Shown here one piece after another: positions 9,611 to 16,960 of a DNA stretch of 37,368 bases; positions within the stretch are counted from its first letter, which is position 1, and each line of letters begins with the position of its first letter. The DNA comes from Deltaproteobacteria bacterium. Its GTDB lineage: Bacteria; UBA10199; JADFYH01. Location: contig JADFYH010000029.1 of NCBI GenBank assembly GCA_015233135.1, positions 1-37,368 of the forward strand. Direction: 5' to 3'. A program made the translations under genes and the position numbers. The notes beneath the pieces are model-generated. The model saw nothing but the letters and a program-made list of their open reading frames with translations, was not told where the DNA came from and did no database searches.

Positions 9611-9685
9611 AAGTTAAGAAGGTAAAAAAATTGAAGAAAAAAATGGTAAAGTGTAGGGGAATGCATAGGTGCAGTTTAATTTAAA

Positions 9686-9964
9686 ATGATTATTAATTTT
9701 CGTCACAAAGGTTTAGAAAAATTTTTCATTTCAGGCAGCATTAAAGGAATTCCTTCTCAGTTTAGACGAAAACTAGAAGATATTTTAGACCAATTAAATG
9801 CTGCAGTTGAAATTGAAGATATGAATTATCCAGGATCGGACTTACATCCATTGAAAGGAAATTTGAAGGGGCAGTGGGCAATTAAAATCTCTGGGAACTG
9901 GCGGTTGGTTTTTCGGTTTGAGAAGGGCAAGGCTTTTGATATCGATTTAATCGATTATCATTAA
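9686..9964 (+). CDS. HigB/RelE-like toxin (plasmid maintenance killer protein family)
   Basis: The 92-residue protein has the compact HigB layout: an N-terminal beta-strand and two helices (FRHKGLEKFFISG, then the RRKLEDILDQLN helix), the YPGSDLHPLKGNLKGQW loop typical of the family, and C-terminal strands with WRLVFRF. Family members cleave mRNA at the ribosome; the basic and aromatic residues of the C-terminal strands are the usual active-site region. The stop is 13 bases before the antitoxin gene, so the order is toxin first, as in higBA. The upstream region contains a MITE-like element and no strong ribosome binding site (start ATG preceded by TTTAATTTAAA). Regulation by antitoxin binding to the operon promoter is normal for the family. 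Confidence 0.85.
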   Translation: MIINFRHKGLEKFFISGSIKGIPSQFRRKLEDILDQLNAAVEIEDMNYPGSDLHPLKGNLKGQWAIKISGNWRLVFRFEKGKAFDIDLIDYH

Positions 9965-9977
9965 AAAGGAATTTTAT

Positions 9978-10271
9978 ATGTTAGAGAAAAAAAGAAAACC
10001 TACTCATCCTGGTGGAATATTAAAGCGGCATTATTTAGAACCACTCCATGTGAGCGTTTCTGAGTTGGCAAAAGTGTTGAAAATTTCTCGTTCAACAATT
10101 TCAAAACTTGTAAACGAACAAGGGCATATCAGCACAGACATTGCGCTGCGTTTATCAGCAGCATTAAAAACAACTCCTCAGCTGTGGCTTAATCTGCAGC
10201 AAAATTATGATTTGTGGCAGGCGCAGAAAAATCTGAAAGATTTGAAAAGTATACATCCCATTGCGGCGTGA
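9978..10271 (+). CDS. HigA-like antitoxin (XRE-type helix-turn-helix)
   Basis: 97 residues. The N-terminal HPGGILKRHYLEPL motif is typical of HigA antitoxins and is followed by a helix-turn-helix (about residues 26-62: VSELAKVLKISRSTISKLVN, then the recognition and dimer helices) and PQLWLNLQQNYDLWQA, another hallmark of HigA proteins. It should neutralise the preceding toxin and repress the operon. AAAAAGGA at about 9963-9970 provides a ribosome binding site for the ATG at 9978. A duplicated terminator hairpin starts 34 bases after the stop. Confidence 0.9.
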   Translation: MLEKKRKPTHPGGILKRHYLEPLHVSVSELAKVLKISRSTISKLVNEQGHISTDIALRLSAALKTTPQLWLNLQQNYDLWQAQKNLKDLKSIHPIAA

Positions 10272-10304
10272 TTTGAATGTAGCAATGACAAACTTCAATT
10301 TACG

Positions 10305-10385
10305 AACACCCCATTTGCAAGAGTGAATGGGGTGTTTTTTTAGACAGTTTTTCGATTGATCTCAGTCGCAGATCTTTTATAGTTA
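10305..10385 (+). repeat. Direct repeat copy 2: terminator plus promoter cassette
   Basis: The second copy of the 9309-9393 unit. The AACACCCCATT/AATGGGGTGTT hairpin plus T7 (10305-10341) terminates the HigBA operon. The remainder carries TTGATC at 10356-10361 and TATAGT at 10378-10383 (16-base spacer), placed to drive the gene starting at 10391. Confidence 0.85.
10356..10383 (+). promoter_or_regulatory. Candidate sigma-70 promoter inside direct repeat
   Basis: TTGATC (-35, 4 of 6) and TATAGT (-10, 5 of 6) are 16 bases apart. The predicted transcription start is only a base or so before the GTG at 10391, so the message may be leaderless. The identical boxes exist in copy 1 at about 9364-9391, now followed by the MITE-like element. 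Confidence 0.4.
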
Positions 10386-10390
10386 GGGTT

Positions 10391-10627
10391 GTGAATACAG
10401 CTCTTGCTTTAGAAAAAGAAATACATAAAAAAATTCACAATCTTCCCTTGAAGAAAAAACTACAAGCGAAGTTGTTTGTCGATTTTCTCAGTTTTTCGGT
10501 GGATGATGATGAGGAAATGTCGACTTTCTTTTTGAGCCCGGAAGTAAAGAAAAAATATAGAAAGGCGAAAAAAGAAATCAAAGAAAAAAAGACGGTAAAA
10601 TGGAGTGAAATTCATCGTGTAGTTTGA
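10391..10627 (+). CDS. Orphan antitoxin-like protein (78 aa), partner toxin decayed
   Basis: A small, very Lys/Glu-rich protein beginning with a GTG at 10391. It has an N-terminal helix (LEKEIHKKIHNLPLKKKLQA), the FVDFLSF segment seen in DUF2281-like antitoxins, an acidic DDDEE patch and a basic C-terminal tail. Such proteins precede RelE/ParE-type toxins, and a toxin-like remnant does overlap its end here. No Shine-Dalgarno sequence is evident; the start is set by the frame and by the promoter placement. A possible alternative is an unrelated small basic protein. Confidence 0.55.
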   Translation: MNTALALEKEIHKKIHNLPLKKKLQAKLFVDFLSFSVDDDEEMSTFFLSPEVKKKYRKAKKEIKEKKTVKWSEIHRVV

Positions 10628-10730
10628 AATTGAATTTTCCAAATCATCCGCAAAATTTTATAAGTACTGTGAGTCAAAACTTGCCCGGCGCTTGAATGAA
10701 GCTTTTGCAAAAATTCAAATTGACATTTGA
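10623..10730 (+). pseudogene. Remnant of a RelE/ParE-type toxin
   Basis: Read in frame from 10623, the sequence gives FEIEFSKSSAKFYKYCESKL and continues ARRLNEAFAKIQIDI before a stop at 10728-10730. This matches the start of RelE-family toxins (first strand, then two helices). There is no start codon: TAG immediately precedes the first TTT. The catalytic C-terminal strands are missing. Its position overlapping the end of the antitoxin-like gene is what is expected for the toxin of a pair. I read it as a decayed toxin gene. Confidence 0.55.
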
Positions 10731-10808
10731 TTCATCCGTATTCAACTTTTTTAAAAGTGAAAGGGTGATTTTTATTATTTCCCTTTTGTTGGGTTTACAT
10801 TCTTTGTT

Positions 10809-11798
10809 ATGAAAACACTCGTCATCGGCGCCTCTGGTTTTCTGGGTTCTCATTTGGTTCGAGAACTCTTAAAAAGAAATTTTAAAGTTCGCGTCTTTGT
10901 GCGTCCCGAAAGTTCTCTTTTGGCCTTGGAAAATCTGGAAGTTGAAATTTTCTTTGGGGACTTAAATAATCTATCTTCTTTAAATGTAGCCATGAAGGGT
11001 TGTTCGTCTGTCTTTCATGCGGGCGCTTATTATCCATTATATTCTTTAGACCGGGAAGCGCAAATCAAAGAGGCCCTGCAGCAGACCCAACATTTTTTGA
11101 AGGCCTTGGAAAAAAATAAAATCAAGAAATGTATTTATACCAGTTCCATCAGTACGATTGGAAAAGAAACCTCTTCTCTTTCTAATGAAGAAACACCCTA
11201 TGAATCTAAAAAAATGCCTGGGCTCTATTATGAAATTAAATATCTCATGGAACAGGAAGTCCTGAAGGCGGCTCGAAAGTCGTTGCCTATTATCATCATG
11301 AATCCAACGGGCCTCTTTGGAGAAGGCGATGTAAAGCCTACCTCGGGGACTCTGGTGCTAGAAATTGCGCGTAAAAATCTTCCTTTTATTTTTAATGGAA
11401 AAATGAATGTAGTGGATGTGCGCGAAGTGGCTCATGCTCAAGTGAACGCCCTGGAAAAAGGAAGGATAGGCGAACGTTACATCTTGGGAGGCGTCAATAC
11501 CACCTTCCCTGAATTTTGTCAGATCGTGGCGGGTCTCGCCAAAGTATCAGCCCCGCATTTTAAGATGCCTCTTGTTCTGGCTCGTCCCTTGGCTTTAGCA
11601 GCCGAGATTTTCTCCAAGGCATTCAATCAGCAAAAGCCCATATTTCCTGTCGTAGGTTTGGATTTCATCCAAAATGGAATTCATGTGGATTGTCAAAAAG
11701 CTAAGGATGAATTGGGCTTGAGAGAAACGAATTTGAAAGAAACCATTGGTAGAACTCTTCAGTGGTTTAGGAAGAAGGGGTATTTTGAAAAAGATTAG
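10809..11798 (+). CDS. NAD(P)-dependent epimerase/reductase of the extended SDR family
   Basis: 329 residues with the Rossmann nucleotide-binding motif GASGFLGSHL at residues 8-17, an acidic FFGDL at about 49-53, a TSSIS catalytic strand at about 116-120, and the YxxxK pair in YYEIK at about 144-148, followed by NPTGLFGEGD. This is the dihydroflavonol-4-reductase/HpnA-like branch of the SDR superfamily, which acts on nucleotide sugars, sterol-like or flavonol-like substrates in the cytoplasm. The substrate cannot be inferred here. No ribosome binding site is seen; TACATT at 10796-10801 is a possible -10 box that would make the mRNA start at the ATG. The stop overlaps by three bases the stop of the convergent PIN-domain gene. 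Confidence 0.85.
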   Translation: MKTLVIGASGFLGSHLVRELLKRNFKVRVFVRPESSLLALENLEVEIFFGDLNNLSSLNVAMKGCSSVFHAGAYYPLYSLDREAQIKEALQQTQHFLKALEKNKIKKCIYTSSISTIGKETSSLSNEETPYESKKMPGLYYEIKYLMEQEVLKAARKSLPIIIMNPTGLFGEGDVKPTSGTLVLEIARKNLPFIFNGKMNVVDVREVAHAQVNALEKGRIGERYILGGVNTTFPEFCQIVAGLAKVSAPHFKMPLVLARPLALAAEIFSKAFNQQKPIFPVVGLDFIQNGIHVDCQKAKDELGLRETNLKETIGRTLQWFRKKGYFEKD

Positions 11799-12220
11799 TT
11801 CCAATATTCGACATCAAATTTGAGATAATTTTGAATAAGAGAAAAATCTGTTTTGTCTGCGGTAATTAAAGTAGCTTGCGTGTCACGCGATCCTAACGCA
11901 ATTAAGATATCGTTTTGTAATAGAAGGATATCTTGTTTGTTTCGTTTTTTTATTTTGAGAAGAAGTTCTGAGATGTGGGCACATTCAATCCAATTTGAAT
12001 AGGTAGGAACAATCGTTTTTCCTCCGAAGAGTGAGATTAGACCCATGGCAATATCTAAAGATTCTTTATCGTGACAGCCACGTAGATACTCATTTAAAGA
12101 AACTGCAGAGGTGTAAATTTTAATTTTTGGATTTAAAAAAGTTTCAATAGATGAAATGAAATTGCCTCTTTTAGTCACTTCAATGAGAATACTTGTGTCT
12201 AATAGGACTTTATCGCTCAT
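11795..12220 (-). CDS. PIN-domain ribonuclease toxin (VapC-like)
   Basis: 141 residues from the ATG at 12220. PIN-domain acidic residues are visible: Asp in LLDTSILIE near the N-terminus, Glu in SLNEYLRG, and the C-terminal pair in NDILIALGSRD and TADKTDF. These bind the metal ions for RNA cleavage. The start overlaps the last 11 bases of the antitoxin gene, typical for VapBC-like operons. A TTG six bases further upstream is an alternative start. The gene ends against the epimerase gene in convergent orientation. Confidence 0.85.
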   Translation of the reverse strand: MSDKVLLDTSILIEVTKRGNFISSIETFLNPKIKIYTSAVSLNEYLRGCHDKESLDIAMGLISLFGGKTIVPTYSNWIECAHISELLLKIKKRNKQDILLLQNDILIALGSRDTQATLITADKTDFSLIQNYLKFDVEYWN

Positions 12221-12407
12221 AATCAACTACCTTGCTTTTCCCCGCATTTTTTTTAAAAAAATCCACAACTTCGTAATTTCTGACACTATTTTCTAAGCAT
12301 TCATGAATAATTTCTGTCTTGGTTTTGCCCTTGAATACTTTCATGGCGCGTTTCATTAAATCTGCTGAAATATTAATGGTGGTGTGAACTGTGTTTTTAT
12401 TTTTCAT
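12210..12407 (-). CDS. Antitoxin for the PIN-domain toxin (ribbon-helix-helix or VapB-like)
   Basis: 65 residues. The start at 12407 is fixed by a strong AAGGAGATATTTT leader on the minus strand. The sequence TVHTTINISADLMKRAMKVF suggests a short beta-strand followed by helices, as in ribbon-helix-helix antitoxins, then a helix containing TKTEIIHECLENS and a toxin-binding tail. It lies directly upstream of and overlaps the toxin gene. It is 64 bases downstream of the end of metH and may receive read-through from it. Confidence 0.75.
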   Translation of the reverse strand: MKNKNTVHTTINISADLMKRAMKVFKGKTKTEIIHECLENSVRNYEVVDFFKKNAGKSKVVDYER

Positions 12408-12471
12408 AAAATATCTCCTTTTCTTGTGCTTATAGTTTAAACATTTATTAAGCATCAGTTCAATAGTAAAT

Positions 12472-15400
12472 TCATCCCACTCCATAATAACTCGCCTGCG
12501 GATGATGAAATACAATCGCCGAAACCGAGGCTTCTGGTTCCATCATAAATCCATCCGTCAGTTCTACGCCGATATCTTCGGGCTTCAACAAATCGAAAAT
12601 AATTTTCTGGTCTTCCAAATTAGGACAGGCGGGATAGCCAGGAGAGTAGCGCTTTCCGTGGTACTTCGCTTGAAATCGATCCATCATGGTCATTTCAGGA
12701 CTGTCAGAAAAACCCCACATGTTGCGAATTTTAGAATGCAAATATTCTGCATAAGCTTCTGCGGTTTCCAGGGCTAGGGACTGTAAGACGTGAGATTTGA
12801 GGTATTCGCCTTTGTTCTTTAGATCTTCGGCTATTTTTCGAATGCCTGTCCCGGTGGTGACGATGAATAAACAAATATTGTCAAATTTGGCACCCTCACC
12901 CTGACCCTCTCCCCTCAAGGGAGAGGGAACTTCTGATCCCCTCGCCCCTTGAGGGAGAGGGTTAGGGTGAGGGGTAATATAGTCTGCCAAGCACAAACCG
13001 TTGGCCTGCTTTTGTCTAGGGAATTTGAATTTCGATAATTTTTTTCCATTCGCATCCATTAGAAAAATTTCATTTCCATTCGAACTGGCCTTGAAAAACC
13101 GGTAAATGGCTTGGGGTTTGAGCAAGCCATTTCTACATTCGTTTTTCAGTGATTCGACGATGTCATAAATCTCTAACGCTTTTTCAAGATCCCCCCTTAC
13201 TCCCCCCTTATTAAGGGGGGTTGGGGGGGATTTTACGATCTGTTTAATGATTCCTCCTTTAATTCCCAAGTGACGTCCATAAAGCATCAGTGGATTAATG
13301 AAGGGGAAAATATGATCGACGGGTGTATTGCGAATCAGATGCCGCTCAAAGTCTGGGACTGCTGGTATTTCACGGAGTATTTCTATTTGCGGGGCCCTCT
13401 CATTACTTTCTTCAATTGGCTGGACGGAACTATTTATTTCAACTTTTTTCTCCGCTTGACGCTTTTTTAATTCTTCTTTCAATTTCTCGAATTCAACTTT
13501 GTCCACCACACGCTTAGCCAATTCCAGGCCATTCATGGCGTCTGCGGCGTAAGCGACCAATCCACGGTACGCGGGAGTGATTTTAAAGTCGCTGAAATTA
13601 CGGGAAAGCGCGGCCCCCCCTACAAGCATCGGGAGATCAATTCCAGCCTTGGTGAAATCTTCTGCAGTAATCACCATTTGCTGGGCGGATTTGACGAGTA
13701 GACCCGACAGCCCAATCATGTCGGGCTGATGCTCGCGCACTGCGGCAATCAGCTGTTCTGGTGGAATTTTAATTCCCAGGTTGATGACCTTGAATCCGTT
13801 GTTCGACAAGATAATATCCACTAAATTTTTCCCGATGTCATGCACGTCGCCTTTGACCGTCGCGAGCAGAACTTTTCCTCGCACCGAAGTATCGGCTTTA
13901 TCCATATGCGGCTCTAGATGAGCCACAGCGGCTTTCATGGCCTCAGCACTTTGTAAAACTTCGGCGACAATGAGTTCATTTTTATTAAAGAGCCGGCCAA
14001 CTTCATCCATGCCCTTCATCAAGGGACCATTGATAATTTCCAAGGGTTTGGAGTTTTGCAGTGCCTTGTCCAAATCTTCTTTGAGGCCATCTTTAGAACC
14101 TTCTAAAATGTATCGAGCAAGGCGTTCATTTAAAGGGAAGGTCTTTAAATCTTTTTTCACTTGAGGTGCTTTTACGCGAAAGTAAGCAGCGAAAGCGGCG
14201 ATGGGGTCAGATATTTCACCCTCACCCTCACCCTCACCCTGGCCCTCTCCCCTCGAGGGAGAGGGGCCTTCCGATCCCCTCGCCCCTTGGGGGAGAGGGT
14301 TAGGGTGAGGGGTATGAAATAGTAAATCCTCCGCTAATTTTTTCTCTTCCTCCAGAAGAGTGGCGTAACGTTCCAGTTTCTCTGCATTCACAATGGCCAG
14401 ATCCAAACCCGCTTGCACGCAATGATAGAGATAAACTGAATTTAAGACTTCACGTCCTGCCGGAGGTAAACCGAATGAAACATTGGAAATTCCTAAAATG
14501 GTTTTGGTCAGAGGGAATTCTTTTTTGACTAAACGGATCCCTTCAATCGTTTCAATGGCAGATCCCACATAATTTTGATCTCCGGTGCCCACCGGAAAGA
14601 CCAGACAATCCCAGTAAATGTCTTCCGGTAAAACGCCATATTTTTCGGTGAGGAGTTTATAGCTGCGCCTGGCAATTTCCATCTTACGTTTGCGCGTGAC
14701 CCCCATGCCTTGCGTTTTATCTTCATCAATCAGACCTACCACCAACGCGGCACCATATTTTTTCGCGAGAGGTACTACCTTTTCAAAGCGCTCTTCTCCA
14801 TCTTCTAAATTGATGGAATTTAAAATGGCTTTTCCTTGCGAGTAAGGCAGGGCCAGTTCGAAAACTTTTGCATCCGTCGAATCGAACATCAGGGGTGCTT
14901 TTACTTTTTTGATCACCTGTTCGAGAAATTGCTTCATGTCCGCTGCTTCATCCCGGTCGGGATCAGCCATACAGATGTCAATAATCTGAGCCCCATTTTT
15001 TACCTGGGCACGGGCGATCTCGGCGCCTTCTTCATATTGTCCTGCAGCAATCATCTGTTTAAATTTACGGGAACCGATCACGTTGCTACGTTCGCCGACG
15101 ATGACAGGACGCATCTCGTCTGTAATTTCCAGATACTCAATTCCCGAGAGAAAAGATTTGTGATGCTGAACGGGAATACGAGGCTTTTTCCCCTGTACGA
15201 GTTTAGCCAGTGCCGCGATGTGAGGGTCCGTTGTGCCGCAACAACCGCCGACCAGATTAATCCAGCCTGCGTCAATAAATCGATCGAGCACACGACAAAT
15301 CATCTCGGGTGTTTCCAGATATTTTCCGTCTTCGTCCGGAAGTCCCGCATTGGGCACACACGCCACGCGAGTCTTGGTGAGCGCGGCTAAGGTACGAATA

Positions 15401-16221
15401 TGATCGGTCATGAATTCAGGGCCGGTCGCACAGTTGAGTCCAATATATAAAAGATCCACATGGGCGAGGGACGCCGCCAGTGCGTCAATGGTTTGCCCAG
15501 CCAGCAAGGTCCCCATCGGTTCAATCGTCACCGAAACCGCAATGGGCAAAGGTTCTTTCACTTCAGCTAAGAATTTTTGAATGCCTAAAATGCCTGCCTT
15601 GATATTGCGCGTGTCTTGGCAGGTTTCGAGCAGATAATAATCCACGCCGCCTTCATAAAGGGCTTTGGCCTGCTGATAAAAATTTTCGACCAGTTCTTCA
15701 AAAGTGACGCCACCCGTGACGGACAAGGCTTTGGTGGTAGGTCCCATAGAGCCTGCGACAAAGCGAGGCTTCACCCGCCCCCTAACCCCCTCCCGTCGAG
15801 GGAGGGGGGATTTTTCGTCCCCTCCCCCCTGGAGGGGTGAGGAAAAGCCGCAGGGTTTTCGGGAGAGGGGGATCTCTGAATATTTATCTGCCGCAGCTCT
15901 CGCCAATTGCGCCGCCTTGAAATTAATCTCATAAGCCTTTTGAGAGAGATTGTATTCCGCTAAAACAAGCGGAGTAGCACCAAAAGTATTGGTCTCAATA
16001 ATATCCGCACCGGCCTTGAGATAGGTTTCATGGATGGAGCTAATGACCTCCGGTCTCGTGAGTACTAAATTTTCGTTACAGCCTTCGAGTTCCAGTCCTC
16101 CAAAATCCTCTGCACTCAGATTTTTGGATTGCAACATGGTGCCCATGGCACCGTCCAGCACAAGGATGCGGGTTTGCAAACTGCTTAAAAGTTGTTTTAC
16201 TCTTTCAGATCGGCTTTTCAA
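12472..16221 (-). CDS. metH: Cobalamin-dependent methionine synthase with four translated palindromic inserts
   Basis: Transfers a methyl group from 5-methyltetrahydrofolate via cobalamin to homocysteine. Domains in order: homocysteine-binding barrel (about 1-345) with zinc-ligand cysteines Cys264 (GLNCATG) and Cys327/Cys328 (GGCCGT); pterin-binding barrel (about 370-635); B12 cap (about 672-775); B12-binding Rossmann domain (about 780-910) with the cobalt ligand His794 in GDVHDIG; and AdoMet reactivation domain (about 950-1249) ending in a typical GYPACP...HHPQASYYGVG tail. It is 1249 residues, near the usual size, despite inserts at about 121-151, 637-668, 998-1013 and 1083-1111. All lie in loops or linkers and come from GC-rich palindromes. 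The start is TTG at 16221 with AGGAG seven bases upstream. It begins 14 bases after the DUF5615 gene and may share its transcript. Confidence 0.97.
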   Translation of the reverse strand: MKSRSERVKQLLSSLQTRILVLDGAMGTMLQSKNLSAEDFGGLELEGCNENLVLTRPEVISSIHETYLKAGADIIETNTFGATPLVLAEYNLSQKAYEINFKAAQLARAAADKYSEIPLSRKPCGFSSPLQGGGDEKSPLPRREGVRGRVKPRFVAGSMGPTTKALSVTGGVTFEELVENFYQQAKALYEGGVDYYLLETCQDTRNIKAGILGIQKFLAEVKEPLPIAVSVTIEPMGTLLAGQTIDALAASLAHVDLLYIGLNCATGPEFMTDHIRTLAALTKTRVACVPNAGLPDEDGKYLETPEMICRVLDRFIDAGWINLVGGCCGTTDPHIAALAKLVQGKKPRIPVQHHKSFLSGIEYLEITDEMRPVIVGERSNVIGSRKFKQMIAAGQYEEGAEIARAQVKNGAQIIDICMADPDRDEAADMKQFLEQVIKKVKAPLMFDSTDAKVFELALPYSQGKAILNSINLEDGEERFEKVVPLAKKYGAALVVGLIDEDKTQGMGVTRKRKMEIARRSYKLLTEKYGVLPEDIYWDCLVFPVGTGDQNYVGSAIETIEGIRLVKKEFPLTKTILGISNVSFGLPPAGREVLNSVYLYHCVQAGLDLAIVNAEKLERYATLLEEEKKLAEDLLFHTPHPNPLPQGARGSEGPSPSRGEGQGEGEGEGEISDPIAAFAAYFRVKAPQVKKDLKTFPLNERLARYILEGSKDGLKEDLDKALQNSKPLEIINGPLMKGMDEVGRLFNKNELIVAEVLQSAEAMKAAVAHLEPHMDKADTSVRGKVLLATVKGDVHDIGKNLVDIILSNNGFKVINLGIKIPPEQLIAAVREHQPDMIGLSGLLVKSAQQMVITAEDFTKAGIDLPMLVGGAALSRNFSDFKITPAYRGLVAYAADAMNGLELAKRVVDKVEFEKLKEELKKRQAEKKVEINSSVQPIEESNERAPQIEILREIPAVPDFERHLIRNTPVDHIFPFINPLMLYGRHLGIKGGIIKQIVKSPPTPLNKGGVRGDLEKALEIYDIVESLKNECRNGLLKPQAIYRFFKASSNGNEIFLMDANGKKLSKFKFPRQKQANGLCLADYITPHPNPLPQGARGSEVPSPLRGEGQGEGAKFDNICLFIVTTGTGIRKIAEDLKNKGEYLKSHVLQSLALETAEAYAEYLHSKIRNMWGFSDSPEMTMMDRFQAKYHGKRYSPGYPACPNLEDQKIIFDLLKPEDIGVELTDGFMMEPEASVSAIVFHHPQASYYGVG
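12889..12977. repeat. Palindromic element translated within metH (insert 4)
   Basis: A pair of CCCTCTCCC/GGGAGAGGG hairpins, read in frame as TPHPNPLPQGARGSEVPSPL and RGEGQGEGA (residues about 1083-1111). It sits in the AdoMet domain between the strand CLADYI and the strand ICLFIV. That is a loop position where other MetH proteins carry a short linker. Confidence 0.85.
13183..13233. repeat. Palindromic element translated within metH (insert 3)
   Basis: A shorter element, CCCCCCTTACTCCCCCCTTA with AAGGGGGGTTGGGGGGGATT, read as SPPTPLNKGGVRGDLEK (residues about 998-1013). It sits early in the AdoMet domain, just after KGGIIKQIVK and before a helix. It is a different subtype from inserts 2 and 4. 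Confidence 0.8.
14215..14313. repeat. Palindromic element translated within metH (insert 2), with CACCCT tandem tail
   Basis: Two CCCTCTCCC-type hairpins plus a CACCCT-type tandem run (14217-14240). It is read as HPNPLPQGARGSEGPSPSRG followed by an EGQGEGEGEGE run (residues about 637-668). It lies in the linker between the pterin-binding barrel and the B12 cap. Confidence 0.85.
15775..15873. repeat. Palindromic element translated within metH (insert 1)
   Basis: CCCCTAACCCCCTCCCGTCG/AGGGAGGGGG-type hairpins, read as FSSPLQGGGDEKSPLPRREG and VRGRV (residues about 121-151). It lies in the homocysteine-binding barrel between a surface helix (AAQLARAAADKY) and the strand PRFVAGSMGP. Confidence 0.85.
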
Positions 16222-16235
16222 AATGAACTCCTGAG

Positions 16236-16607
16236 TTAATGAAGAATAGGCAATTTTCTGATACGAATACGCTCTTCTTCGAAGATGACAATTGAACCTT
16301 CTTTCAATTCGTTTGAGAATTTTTCTAAGTAATTTGAAAGAAGTTTAATTTGTTCTTTGGGATGACGTGGAGAGTTTTTCTTAAATAAAATAAGAGAAGG
16401 TTTTTCGAGAATATTTAATGCCAGGATTGTTGAGAAATCAGTATCGGCGGAGATAATAATTCTTTCTTCCAGGATAGCTCGTTGAAGAATTACTAAATCT
16501 TCTGCTTGATGTAGATTATATTCCCTAACATGAACTGCATCATGTTCTAAATTACTTAAAGCCTCTGCCAAATAGGGCGAAAGACAATTATCAATTAAAA
16601 ATTTCAT
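16236..16607 (-). CDS. DUF5615 PIN-like protein, probable toxin
   Basis: 123 residues. It opens with KFLIDNCLSPYLAEAL, the first acidic residue and helix of the DUF5615/Mut7-C-type PIN-like fold, then has VREYNLHQAEDLVILQRA and IISADTDFSTIL, where the conserved Asp residues sit. Members pair with DUF433 antitoxins, as here: the DUF433 gene ends 12 bases upstream. A weak AGG lies 11 bases before the ATG, so translational coupling to the upstream gene is likely. metH starts 14 bases downstream. Nuclease activity is inferred from the family. Confidence 0.8.
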   Translation of the reverse strand: MKFLIDNCLSPYLAEALSNLEHDAVHVREYNLHQAEDLVILQRAILEERIIISADTDFSTILALNILEKPSLILFKKNSPRHPKEQIKLLSNYLEKFSNELKEGSIVIFEEERIRIRKLPILH

Positions 16608-16619
16608 GCGATTAAAAAC

Positions 16620-16844
16620 CTAGTGATGAAGAGGTATTTCTCTTTCCTGAAGGGCTTCTGCGGCAAATTTAAGAGATTCCAAAATATCTTCTTGAGTGAG
16701 ATCTGGATAATATTTAAGAATTTCTTCGTTACTCATTCCCTCTGCAAACATTCCGACAACAGTTGCCACAGGAATACGCAGTTTACGTATGCAAGGGACT
16801 CCTCCCATTTGGTTTGGATTACTGGTAATTCGTGTGAATTTCAT
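16620..16844 (-). CDS. DUF433 antitoxin-like DNA-binding protein
   Basis: 74 residues from the ATG at 16844 (AAAGGC upstream on the minus strand). It has the DUF433 signature: ITSNPNQMGGVPCIRKLRIP near the N-terminus, then VATVVGMFAEGMSNEEILKY and YPDLTQEDILESLKFAAEAL, a helix-turn-helix region. A start at 16895 would add 17 residues that do not belong to the family pattern. First gene of a minus-strand cluster DUF433-DUF5615-metH, divergent from pfkA. Confidence 0.85.
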   Translation of the reverse strand: MKFTRITSNPNQMGGVPCIRKLRIPVATVVGMFAEGMSNEEILKYYPDLTQEDILESLKFAAEALQEREIPLHH

Positions 16845-16922
16845 AAATTGCCTTTTTTTGATGTTGCCAGACACTGTTTGAATCTGAGTAGTCATTTTTT
16901 TTCAAAAAAACAAGCTCAATAC

Positions 16923-16951
16923 TTGTCATTTTTACAAAGTTCCTTTCTAAT
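16923..16951 (+). promoter_or_regulatory. Probable pfkA promoter giving a leaderless or near-leaderless mRNA
   Basis: TTGTCA (16923-16928, 5 of 6 to the -35 consensus), a 17-base spacer and TCTAAT (16946-16951, 5 of 6 to the -10 consensus). The expected transcription start near 16958 is about three bases before the ATG at 16961, and no Shine-Dalgarno sequence is present. Confidence 0.55.
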
Positions 16952-16960
16952 CCCAAGACT

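Noticed and set aside
14836-15390. 184-residue open frame antisense to metH
   Set aside because: metH is certain on the other strand; this frame is a by-product of its codon use.
12472-16221. metH as a pseudogene broken by repeats
   Set aside because: All four inserts keep the frame and every catalytic motif through the normal C-terminus is intact.
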